In this document: positions 12,595 to 33,711 of the stretch, one piece after another
Layout of the letters: each line of letters begins with the position of its first letter
Numbering within the stretch: position 1 is the first letter of the stretch
The notes under the pieces: generated by a model
What the model was told of the DNA's origin: nothing
The model's input: the letters and a program-made list of their open reading frames with translations, nothing else
The model's database searches: none
Position numbers and translations under genes: made by a program
DNA from: Synchiropus splendidus
Taxonomy: Eukaryota; Chordata; Actinopteri; Syngnathiformes; Callionymidae
Assembly: GCF_027744825.2 (NCBI RefSeq)
Contig: NC_071349.1
Span: forward strand, 20,872,501 to 20,936,500
Reading direction: 5' to 3'
DNA length: 64,000 bases

Positions 12595-13692
12595 GGTTTC
12601 TGCGCGATACTTGTGCCAATATTTGCGCCGAGGATGGGGAGGAGGAAGAGCGGGGGGCGGGGGGGGACAGCTGTTTACTGTCTCACGCGGCTCGTCAGCG
12701 GCTGGTGTGGCGCTGCCGATGCCGCCCAGGGCTCGCGATGCCCGGCCAAGTCAGCCATCTTCCGCTCGGTGCCCCTCCGCGCCGCTGGTGAGCCTCCTGC
12801 GCGAGTCAAAGGAGAGGTTGAGTGAGGGGAGAAAGCGAGACAGGGGGAGGGGCTTGCGCTCAAACATGATATGACGCGCTGACGAGCGGAGCCGCCGCTT
12901 CTGGGGAGCGCAATCAGAGCGCGCTCACATCCACTTAGTGCTGCTTCCTCCCGGAGACTGCGCGGCTGCAAACAGGTGCGCTCTCGCACGCACGCACGCA
13001 CGCGCCTTCTCACACTCGCACGTTGCACTCCATCGTTTACAATAAAAGTTGAAATCAAGCAAAAATGAAAGAGTTAAAACAATAACCATCAACTGTTTGT
13101 GGCCTTAAATAAACAATTCAGGAACACAATATTATCCAAGGATGTGAGGTGAATAGCAGTGCGATACCTGTCGAAGCGACCGGTGCATCAAGCTGTCAGG
13201 GATATGCTTTGCATTTTGGTTTTGCGCTACAGCTTACTCAATGGAAATGCCCCGCATCATGCCGCCCCCCGACACAGGCTCCCCAAAACATCGAGCTCGG
13301 CCCTGGCCACGTCCAAGCGAACAGTTTTGGTGAGATGATGCACGTGACAGGGAGCCGAAGAAATGGACGTGTCTGTGTGCGTCTCGGGAGCAACACGAGA
13401 TAGCCGCGCACCGCAGACTGCAGACGTTCAGGCGCTGCTTTGTGTTCTCCTCATGGAGTTTGGTCCGACGGCATTTGGGATTCCGTTTGATGACGCAGGC
13501 AATGACGTTGCAAGATGGCGGCGCGCAGTGATAGGTCGTGTGTTGTGAAACGGAGCGAGCGGTGAAGAGACTCTAACGCCATGATATTGAGCGCGTTCAA
13601 CTCACGTTCTCCTCACGTTTCCTAGAGTGGTGGCATGGCAGGAGCGCCGTGTAGCAGGTCGTGCCCCTGCGTGTCGAGTTCCTGCCTCTGAA
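12595..13692. promoter_or_regulatory. shared SOBP/PDSS2 divergent promoter interval
   Basis: SOBP (minus) and PDSS2 (plus) start codons face away from each other across 1.1 kb. Both ends are CpG-rich, with an AT-richer middle near 13020-13150. CACGCA repeats lie at about 12989-13005. A textbook YY1-type element sits at 13511-13522 on the PDSS2 side. That both genes use this interval is inferred from layout. Confidence 0.6.
13511..13522 (+). promoter_or_regulatory. YY1-like core promoter motif upstream of PDSS2
   Basis: The sequence CAAGATGGCGGC is the consensus YY1 site, commonly found within 100 bp of housekeeping-gene transcription starts. It lies about 180 bp before the PDSS2 ATG. Two TGACG half-CRE-like words stand just upstream (about 13490-13510). 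Confidence 0.55.
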
Positions 13693-23701
<10,009 letters not shown>

Positions 23702-25450
23702 AGGGAGAATGTTGGAAGACATGGCTGCCAGGCTTGTCCCTGGACTGAAGGTCGGCAGGCTGCAGGAGGGAAGCAGGACCTCCCGGCTCAGCGCTGTTGT
23801 CAAGCTCCCCTCCAGCAGAGGCCGCTGCTGTGCTGTGTGATTGTGTGACAAGAAACTGCTTTATTGAAGCCTGTTTGGTTCCTGATGTCGTGCTTCCTCC
23901 TGCCGCCCCAGCAGGAAGAGGGTTCCGAAGGTGGTCCTCATCCTGTGGGATGCAGAGGTGCGGACGGGGCCTCCGCTCCGGGCGTGTTGACGCGCTGCCA
24001 AGCAGTAATTATTCATGAAGAGAGCCGGGCAAATGGACAGGAAATGCAGAGCGATCGATTGGCCTGCTGCCCTGCCGCCAGCCTGACGCTGAGCTGTGAC
24101 ACCAGGCCGCGGCTGCACCTGCTCCAGCACTGCTGGGGGGGTGACAGGTCTTGTTCCCGGGTCACCTGAGGACCCATCTGAACGCCTCTCTCCGCTGACG
24201 TGGACCGCACTTGGCTGCCGACCTTGGAGCCGTGTAAAATGCATGAGCGTAGCTGCTGCCTTCTGGCCATGGCCTTCAGAGAGCTGCCATCCAAACCGCC
24301 GGCACGTGCTGGGGTCAGCGCCGGGTCCAGGCGCCGGCGATGAGACGCGTCTTCAAAGTCTTCCTGTGTTTGGGAGGAGGAGCGGCGTGTGCCAGGGAGA
24401 GCCTCAGGCGCCTGATGAAATATGGATCCACGCCGGGGGGAGACATGAGCAAAGCTACATGGAAAGTTAAAAGGCAGGCGGTGGGGGCGGCCGCCAGAAC
24501 GACAAATCCAGCGACAAAACTTTCTCCAAACGGCCTGTTGTTGGCTCCTAACTTTCAACGGAGGCCGGGAGACCCTGCGCTCAGGTGAAGCCGGGAGCCC
24601 GGTCCCACCGACCCCTGGGGAGTTGGGCCGCAGGGAAGTGGCTCACTGATGCCGTGAGGTCACCGACTGACCTGAGGGTCCGTGCTCCTCACCGGGGGCG
24701 GTGTGACTCTTGGTCATGGTCCAGCCCAGAAAAGCACCTGGCCACCGCCATGTTCCGGTGCAGACGACACGTGTTGCCAGCACCATCACCCTGTCTATCG
24801 CGCTCATGAGCCCGCTGTGAACGGCCGGACTGGACTGAAGCGGCGGACATGCGGTGCAACGAGTTTCAGCCCGCGTCATCGGCTCCGTGTGACGCTGCTT
24901 TGTCTGAAAGTAGAGCTGCGAGCGCAGCGGAAGGGAGAAAATCGTCGGAGGAAAAGAAAGCGATCTTGTTTCAGTGAGGTCGAGTGATTTGTAGAGACAT
25001 TTATTTTATTCAAATACCGCACTTTCTGCGCGCGCCTGAGCGTTTCCTCGCATCTGGGCGGAAGTGACGCAGATGCCATCACATCACGCGAGACTGGCCA
25101 CAAGCGAGAGAAAAACAATGGTGAGCAACAACACCAGCAAGAGCTCAACACGAACCGACACCAACGCTCCCGGGAGATGTCCGCTCTGCGGTTAGACGGC
25201 GCGGGAACTGCGTGGACGGGCGGAGGTGAGTGGGGTGGGGGGGGCTTTAACGCCTCAGAGTGAAGCCACTGTGGTGATGACGAGCTGGGTTCCGCGCCGC
25301 CTGTGGGCGGATGAAGGATGAGCAAGTGTTGAGGGTCGTGATGGGGTCCGCTCCGTTCGTGGTGTCGTGAAGAGCGAGCTTCAGGGTCAGAGGTCAGACG
25401 CAGTGAGGAGCCCTTGCACTGACCCCAGCCCCGCTCTCCTCCTTCAGGCC
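23702..25450. other. PDSS2-BEND3 intergenic interval
   Basis: Holds the PDSS2 3'UTR and the BEND3 promoter and 5'UTR. The stretch 24880-25260 is CpG-rich and is the likely BEND3 promoter. No further gene recognised. Confidence 0.5.
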
Positions 25451-27598
25451 ATGAATCCTGCTCAACTTGGGGACGCAGCGGTGCCCGGCCAAGGTACGTC
25501 TCAAAAGTGCCCCCCACACATCGGGGTCTTCAGCGACGGAGCCACGCCTGTCCTCCTGTCTCAGGAGCCGCAGGAAAGAAGCGGCTCCAGCCATCACGTG
25601 GAGGGGCCCCTGATTCAGTGGTCGGAGGCCAGCGACTGACCTCACTCTCTCGGTCCTCAGAACAGAAGGTCCACATCGAGGAGGGGGACGCTGCGCCTGA
25701 GAGAGGACGAGCCGCGGCGGCGGCTCCATGGAGCAACAAGCGGGCCAGACTGTCCGGGAAGGTGACTCTCCAGAGGCCTCGCCCGGGGCCGGCTCTCCCA
25801 CCGCTGACTGCTGTGTGTCGTGCAGATGAGTGGACACCTGCCGGAACCTGCCGGAGAGACGCGGCAAAGCTCCCGGCGCAGGCCGCTCTTCAGCATCTCA
25901 CACAGGATCTGGGACAGGCGAAGCGCGGCGGGCTCCCCTCCTGACGAGGGCTCGCCCCAGGCGTCGGGCCTGGTCCCGCTGATGGAGAAGATGATCTTCA
26001 TCCTCAACAGCCTGGACTCCCGCGTGACGCAGCTGCACAGCAAAGTGGACCTGCTGACGCTGGAGCTGCTGCGCATCCAGGAGCAGGTGCCGCCGGCCCC
26101 GTGGCCCTGCCACTTCCGGCCCCCGCCCGAGTACCTGCTGACCCGGGAGGAGCTGAAGCAGCTGATGGAGCAGACGTCCAGCGCCGGGGAGCTGGGCTGC
26201 CGCCTGCTGCTGCAGCTCTTCCCCGAGCTCTTCCGAGCCGCCGCCCGCTGCTCCCGCCGCCCGCCGGGCTCCCTCCACCTGCAGCTGGTGCGGAACTACG
26301 TGGAGGTGTGCTACCCCGCGGTCAGGAGCCACCACGTCTGGCGGGACCAGTGCCTGCTCCAGCTCAACCGCTTCTTCAACGGCTTCTGGGCGCAGAGAGA
26401 CACGCAGGGCGCGCGGCTGCGGACGGCTGCGGAAGAGCGCCGCCCGCTGGAGCAGGCGCTCGCCCAGCCGGACCACCTCTCCTCGCCGGAGGACTCTGCA
26501 CTGCTCCTCCTGCGCCGCCTCTTCCCGCCGCAGCAGGGCGGCGCAGGGCAGCCGACGCTGGACTCTGACGAAGTGGAACTCATCCGCCGCTACATGGAGG
26601 CGCACTTCCCCGACGTGCCGGAAGACAACTGGCTGCAAGTCTGTGGCCAGCAGCTGGAGGAGGCGCTGGAAGGTCCTCGCAGTAGCGAGGCCGACGCCCC
26701 GGCTGCCACCGGGCCTCAGGCGTCAGAGCCGGAGAGCAGGCCGCTCTTGCCGCCAGTAGACTTCCAGGCTCTGGAAATCCCGCCGCCGAGCTTCGCGGTT
26801 CCTCAGGAGCAGCTTCTGTCCAGAGAGCAGCTGAGGAGCAGCTACGACTGCAGCTGGTCCGTGGAGGACTTTGCTTGGCGGCTGCTGGTGCTTCTGTTCC
26901 CGGAGCTCTGCAGCCGAGGGACGGTGCCGGCGCGCTGCAGCGCCTCCGTGGGAGAGAGGCAGCTGGACCCCGTCCGTGTCGAGCTCCTCCGACACTACGT
27001 GCAGTTGGTCTACCCACCGGCCAGGAACCAGCGGGTTTGGACCTCGGAGCTCCTGGCTCCACTGAACCAAAGGTGCCGCAGACGCCAGTGTTGCGTCGGT
27101 GGGCGAGAAGTGGGGCCGGACTTGCTGAGTCAGCTGGATCCCGAGATGGTCAGAGAGGTTCCCGCGGTCACGGCTGAGAAGAGCAATAAAGACTTCTGCA
27201 AAATCCCCCTGGAGGAGCTCAGCGTGTCCGTGCCCGACTTCCCTGTGCCGCCTGGCGTCCTGCTCTCCAGCGCCCAGGTCCGGGAAATCGTCCAGCAGAG
27301 TCTGTCCGTGGGGAACTTTGCCGCCCGACTCCTGGTGCGACTCTTCCCGGAGCTCTTCACGCAGGAGAACCTGCGGCTGCAGTACAACCACTCGGGGGCC
27401 TGCAACAAGAAGCAGCTGGACCCGGTCCGCCTGCGCCTGATCCGCCACTACGTGGAGAGCGTCTTCCCGGCGGAAAAGATGGAGGAGGTGTGGCACTACG
27501 AGTGCGTGCCGAGCATCGACGAGCGCTGCCGAAGGCCCAACCGCAAGAAGTGCGACATGCTCAAGAAGGCCAGGCGCGGCGCCACCGCCGGCCCCTAG
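25451..27598 (+). CDS. bend3: BEND3, BEN domain-containing protein 3 (3 coding exons)
   Basis: Nuclear DNA-binding repressor that acts at heterochromatin and CpG-rich promoters. Exons are 25451-25493, 25661-25761 and 25826-27598, giving about 638 aa; human is 828 aa, the difference being mainly a shorter N-terminal part. Exon 2 has basic KRARLSGK, a likely nuclear signal. A predicted coiled coil (MEKMIFILNSLDSRVTQLHS and onward, about residues 99-136) precedes four BEN domains at roughly 151-236, 261-346, 366-461 and 526-621. Each BEN domain has the LFPELF-type helix and a RNYVE/RHYVE core; the last has SVGNFAARLLVRLFPELF and HYECVPSIDERCRRPNRKK, almost identical to human. BEN2 is shortened, with LFPPQQGG where the others have LFPEL. 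Translation could instead begin at the exon 3 ATG (25826). Confidence 0.93.
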
Positions 27599-27741
27599 GT
27601 GGCGCCTGGCTCCGCTAACACTTGGACGTCGTAGCCTTAGCGTCGACTGCGGCGACTTGCTAGCACACGCCGCGTCCTTCCTCCACCGCGCTGACAGTGT
27701 GTGGTCGTCTTATACAAGTTCTAAGCCGCTGACATGTCTCT

Positions 27742-27747
27742 AATAAA
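27742..27747 (+). terminator. BEND3 poly(A) signal
   Basis: AATAAA lies about 145 bp after the BEND3 stop codon, giving a short 3'UTR. It is about 200 bp from the signal of the convergent MTRES1 gene. Confidence 0.7.
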
Positions 27748-27947
27748 AGCACAGCACCACTGAAGTGGGTGTCACGCTCCAGCGTCACCTGACCTGCAGA
27801 GCTCAGCTCCACCTCTCACTCCTGCAGGTCGCTCTTCATACCAAGAGGACGCATCTGGAAAACGTGTCGCTGGGTGATGACATCACAGCCCGCCTGCCAC
27901 CGCCTGGACACCTGGGAAGGAGCCGTGGAGGGTCCGGGCCAGGACAC

Positions 27948-27953
27948 TTTTAT
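27948..27953 (-). terminator. MTRES1 poly(A) signal
   Basis: AATAAA on the minus strand lies 40 bp beyond the MTRES1 stop codon, so the 3'UTR would be very short. Confidence 0.65.
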
Positions 27954-27992
27954 TCACCTCGTGCTTCAACACACCCGAGTCCAGTCCGCGGC

Positions 27993-28898
27993 TCATCCAC
28001 CTGCCCCCGCAGGCACCTCGCGCGTCCCATGGCCCTGGACGGGTCCCGAGTCCAACTTCGAAGCCTCCTGGCTGCGGAGCTCCAGAATCTTCCACCGCCT
28101 CAAGCTGACCTTGAACCTCTCCTCCTCAGGAGACTCCCACAAGACCTTTCTGAGGACCACCCGCTTCAGTTGCACCGTGCCGGCCTCCTTGTCCTCCGAC
28201 ACGATCAGGTCCAGAGTGTCCCCGACTCTCACCTGCAGAAGAGAGCGAGTCAGTCGAGAGAAGCCGCCTGCGGCCGCGTCGCAACAACTGGCCTTTTTGC
28301 TTTTCTTCAGCAGCCGCTGGCCGTTGAGTCGGAGGCGGCTGTGGTAGAGGGCGTCTTCGATCTTACTGCAACACACACAGTCAGGTGAGTGAGTGTCTGG
28401 GTCCGTGGGGCAAACGGACAAAACCGGTGCGTTTCTCTGGGTCTGCAGTGGACAGTGCAGACCCAGAGAAACGCACCGGTGCCAGCCTGCTGGTGTGGTG
28501 TGGAGACCCTCAGGGAGGACTTACTTGCGTGCCACGTCCAGACCCGCCTTCATGATCATGTCGTAGCGAAACGACTGCACGGATTTCTCCACGTCCTTGT
28601 AGCCGTCTGGTACACTGGCGTCCGGCTGCTCTTCATCCTCGCCGTGGGCCTCCTCCTCCTCCTCCTCCTCCTCCTCCTCGTCTGCTGTCGTCCCGGCTGC
28701 ACCTTTCTCGCTGTTGCTCTTGAACCTCCGACAGGGGAGCCTCGGCCTCCCACCGGAGCAGCCCCACGGCTGGCGCGCGCAGACGCTTCCCGGGTCCCAC
28801 CGGGTCAGCGCGGCGGCCAGCAGGTGGTGCTGGCGGGTCAACTGCCTCACGGTGAGAAGCTGCGCCAGCTTGGGGACTTGGCAGCTCCAGCGGGCCAC
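27993..28898 (-). CDS. mtres1: MTRES1 (C6orf203), mitochondrial S4-type RNA-binding protein (2 coding exons)
   Basis: S4-like RNA-binding factor of the mitochondrial ribosome, which rescues stalled translation. Exons are 28898-28525 and 28365-27993, joined in phase to 248 aa (human 240). The N-terminus (MARWSCQVPKLAQLL) is basic and hydrophobic as expected for import. An acidic stretch with ten Glu codons in a row (about 28651-28680) precedes YKDVEKSVQSFRYDMIMKAG, the conserved entry to the S4 domain, followed by KIEDALYHSRLRLNGQ, VRVGDTLDLIVSEDKEAGT and VSLRRWKILEL. A 22-codon segment (about 28230-28296) between LLKKSKK and VRVGD has no human counterpart and ends in a splice-acceptor-like tract, so a small intron with a poor donor is an alternative. 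Position beside BEND3 matches human 6q21. Confidence 0.9.
28423..28480. repeat. perfect 25-bp inverted repeat with 8-base loop
   Basis: Bases 28423-28447 are the exact reverse complement of 28456-28480, separated by GTGGACAG. The hairpin fills about a third of the 159-bp MTRES1 intron (28366-28524). Confidence 0.95.
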
Positions 28899-29916
28899 TG
28901 GACACAGGAGCGCGCGCAGTCAGGCACAGGCAGGTGTGACCCGGCTCCATTTCCCTGAACTAACCCCGTCACTGGACAGACCGTGGTCAGACTTAGCAAG
29001 AAGCAGAGGGTTGACAGGTCCCGGGCCGCTCTCAGCCGTGACTCGGCCTGCGCCACCAGTAGCTCTCTACGTCAGGCCCGAGGTCAAGGGTCATCCGGCT
29101 GGACCCAACATGCGTCTGTGTCATCACGAACGACCCAGCCTGTTGTTGGACTGACGTGGACCGGTGCAGCTTGGCGGCTACAGTCGGTGCCAACGCTCGG
29201 CAAACACTCGTCTGTGGCGGTTGCGCGCGTCGGTTGAAGAGAACCCCGCAATCTAGCGGTGACTCGCGGCGGGTCGATGACTTACCGGTGGAACAGAGTC
29301 TCATGGCGGCAGCAGGTCGCGGCGCCGACGCTCTCACTTCAGCTGCTGCGTGCACGTGCTGCCACCTGGCGGCTTGGAAGGGTACTTCTCAACACAGCCG
29401 GAACCAGAAGGTGCCGGATTCCAGTCCAGCGACACCGCGGATGTGTCCTTCCGGTCTCCAGCAGCTGCGCGTTCGTCCACTAGAGGGCAGCAGCCAGCTG
29501 AGCCTGGAGGCTTTGGTCACGTGAGCTGAGAAGCGCTGAAGACAACAGGAAGCCAAGGCTGCATTTATTGCAAGTCTCTTTCTCCAGCATGAGACACGTT
29601 TGTACACAGCGTCCGCATCACCCGGGTTCCACCACCGAGAACAGAGGCGTTGGTTGCAGCAGATGTGCCGGCGGCGGCGTCTGCACTGGGTGTGTCAGAA
29701 TATCTGTGCCACGACACCAGAGAGGAAGTGGCTCTTCTGGGGGTCACGTGCGACACGGCCCCGAGCGCTGACTCCCGTGGTGCCTGGTCCTCTCCGGGCG
29801 GCACCGACAGTCGGCCACGTGACGGCCGTCGTCCTTCCTCTGTTCCCCAGTTCCCTCGCGACCATCATCCGTTCCTTCCTGTTCCAGGTGTCCAGGGGAC
29901 CAGGAGTGCGGCGCCG
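28899..29916. other. MTRES1-TMEM151B intergenic interval
   Basis: Contains the TMEM151B 3'UTR (minus strand, poly(A) signal at 29564-29569) and the MTRES1 promoter side. No additional gene recognised. Confidence 0.5.
29564..29569 (-). terminator. TMEM151B poly(A) signal
   Basis: AATAAA on the minus strand, about 350 bp past the TMEM151B stop codon. Confidence 0.6.
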
Positions 29917-31837
<1,921 letters not shown>

Positions 31838-32228
31838 GATGGTTCCGCCGCGACTCAGGCTCGGTTCTGGCGCAGGAACTTGAGCGGACGCGCTGCTGGA
31901 TGACGGAGGTGACGGAGACGGTGTTGCGAGCCGGACCCGGGGCTGGAGGAGGAGGCAGGTGCGGCTCTGTCTTAAAGGGCAAGTCCCCGTCATGACTGCT
32001 CGAGCTGAGCGACAAGAAGCGCCGGACCGTCTCCGGAGCGCGTACGTCATCAGGTCACCTAACGCGACCTCTGACCCCAGATGACAAGACGAGCGTGAGT
32101 CCTACACGCTGTCATCTGACCTTGTGGGCAGAAACGGCGAGCTACACTTCGTCTTCATGTCCATGTCAAGGATTCACAGGCCACTTCAGGTCCCCGGTCA
32201 GAGACACGCCATCGTCAAGTCAGGCCAC

Positions 32229-32234
32229 TTTATT
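32229..32234 (-). terminator. poly(A) signal of the GRXCR1-like gene
   Basis: AATAAA on the minus strand lies 46 bp past the proposed TAG stop of the short GRXCR1-like gene. Its closeness supports that short last exon. Confidence 0.55.
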
Positions 32235-32279
32235 GAGCAGTTCAGTGAAGCGGCGCCAGCAGGCGCTGGACGGCGGGAG

Positions 32280-33158
32280 CTACTCCTTCTCCCACGCTCT
32301 TCTCTTCTGATGCCGCACTGAACCCTGGAAGAGGAGGAGACAAGAGAGAAGAGGGTTGTCACGGCGACCGCTGACTTCCACAGGCCAGTCCTCACCTGGC
32401 CGCCTTCAATCCCAACGTGCAGCTCTCACACAGTGATGGGACCATTTCATAGGTTCCTGAACCGCCACACAATGAGAGAAAAACAAGCTGCGGACTCCTG
32501 TGCGCCTTTGTGATCAGATGAGTGTCATGTCATGACCTGAGTATGGACCTTGTTCGCACGTGACTCCTTCTCTAGCTTGGTGTTGTGTTGCCGTGTCTGC
32601 AAGCACAATGTAAATGAAATGTTGTAACGTGCGTCTATGGTGGAGACAAAGAATGTGTTTCCTTGAAATGGTCACGAGTGCGGGAGAACTCAGCAGAAGA
32701 TCAGAAAGCTCTCTGCTGATCATGAAAGGTCTCCGACAGTCGTCTGATCCCAGTCTCACACGGAAAACCCAGCGTGGTGAGGCCACCAGTCTCCTTACCG
32801 AGTAAAGGTTGGCCAGGTTGTTGAAGAGCACTTGGCCCGCGCTCACTTTGTTCCTCACCCCTCGAATGGTCCCGTTCTTGCTGCAGATATCCACCCTCTT
32901 GCTGCTGAAGGTGGGCTCTCTCTTGGCACTGGCGTACAGGAGCAGCTGGTCCGGTTCTCCTCCGGTCTCGTCCACCAGCCCGCTCAGGTGGCTGTTGGCT
33001 GCGCTCTGGGCCTCTGCCGGGCCCCTGCTGCCGTCCGGCTCCGCCGACCCGAGCTCGTCCTTGAAGACCTCGGTCAAGACGCGGCCGCTGTGGGCAGACG
33101 CCACTCGGAACCTCATGCTCTTCCCGCTCCTCTCGGCCTCCTGCTTTGGCCTCTCCAT
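32280..33158 (-). CDS. GRXCR1-like short protein, glutaredoxin part absent (2 proposed exons)
   Basis: Exon 33158-32799 (120 codons) closely matches the N-terminal part of GRXCR1, a hair-bundle protein of inner-ear hair cells: MRFRVASAHSGRVLTEVF (human VRFRIASSHSGRVLKEVY) and KNGTIRGVRNKVSAGQVLF followed by NNL. It ends at a good GTAAGG donor. GRXCR1 should continue into a glutaredoxin fold and Cys-rich tail, but nothing like them was found downstream before TMEM151B. The best continuation is a 45-nt exon 32324-32280 behind a TCTTCCAG acceptor, adding GSVRHQKRRAWEKE and a TAG, with AATAAA just after. The product would be 134 aa. It could be a truncated paralogue, a decaying gene, or a GRXCR1 copy whose other exons lie elsewhere. 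Exon 1 is certain in kind; exon 2 is tentative. Confidence 0.6.
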
Positions 33159-33711
33159 GGACTCACATGGTGCAGAGGTCTTTCAGGCCCAGCCAGCTGC
33201 AGTCATCCAGCGACGCCACCTCATGAAGGTGTCAGAGTGACCCCGCGCCGCCCCAGGACCAGAACCAGACACCAGACTGGTGAATAATGGATGAGGCTCC
33301 TCCATGGAAACCTCTCCTGCTGCAGGCGGGCGGGCGAACCCGATCCACGCTCCAGCAGCTGCCAGGCTGGGAGCTCTCCAGCCTCACGGACCAGAGGTGT
33401 CGGACACGGGAGGCTCGTCCTGCGAGCGCACGGTCACTGACCATTGACCATTCTATTGTAACACTCTCTTCTGTACGCCTGTGCAGAAACAGTGGACGTC
33501 GGTTTCCTTTTACTGTTGTTTTTTTTTTTTTTTTTACTGAAAATTCTAATCCAAACTCCAATTATCGTCACAATATACCCGTTTATACTGTATATATATC
33601 TATATCTGAGGCAGACGGTCTGCTGCACTTCCCCTCCTGTCCTGCAGACAGCGCTGCAGGCGATGAGCCACCACCGAAGAAGCCGCACGTGTGTCGCGCG
33701 GAGGCGTCAAC
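33159..33711. promoter_or_regulatory. divergent interval between the GRXCR1-like gene and UTP25
   Basis: The two start codons face away from each other across 553 bp. It contains a T-run at 33519-33536 and an AT-rich stretch to about 33610. No recognisable core motif beyond that. Confidence 0.35.

Noticed and set aside
13627..13692. Upstream extension of PDSS2 exon 1
   Set aside because: It begins at GTG, not ATG; the first in-frame ATG is 13693.
25898..27496. Long minus-strand frames opposite BEND3
   Set aside because: BEND3 matches its family over its full length on the plus strand; the antisense frames are products of high third-position GC.
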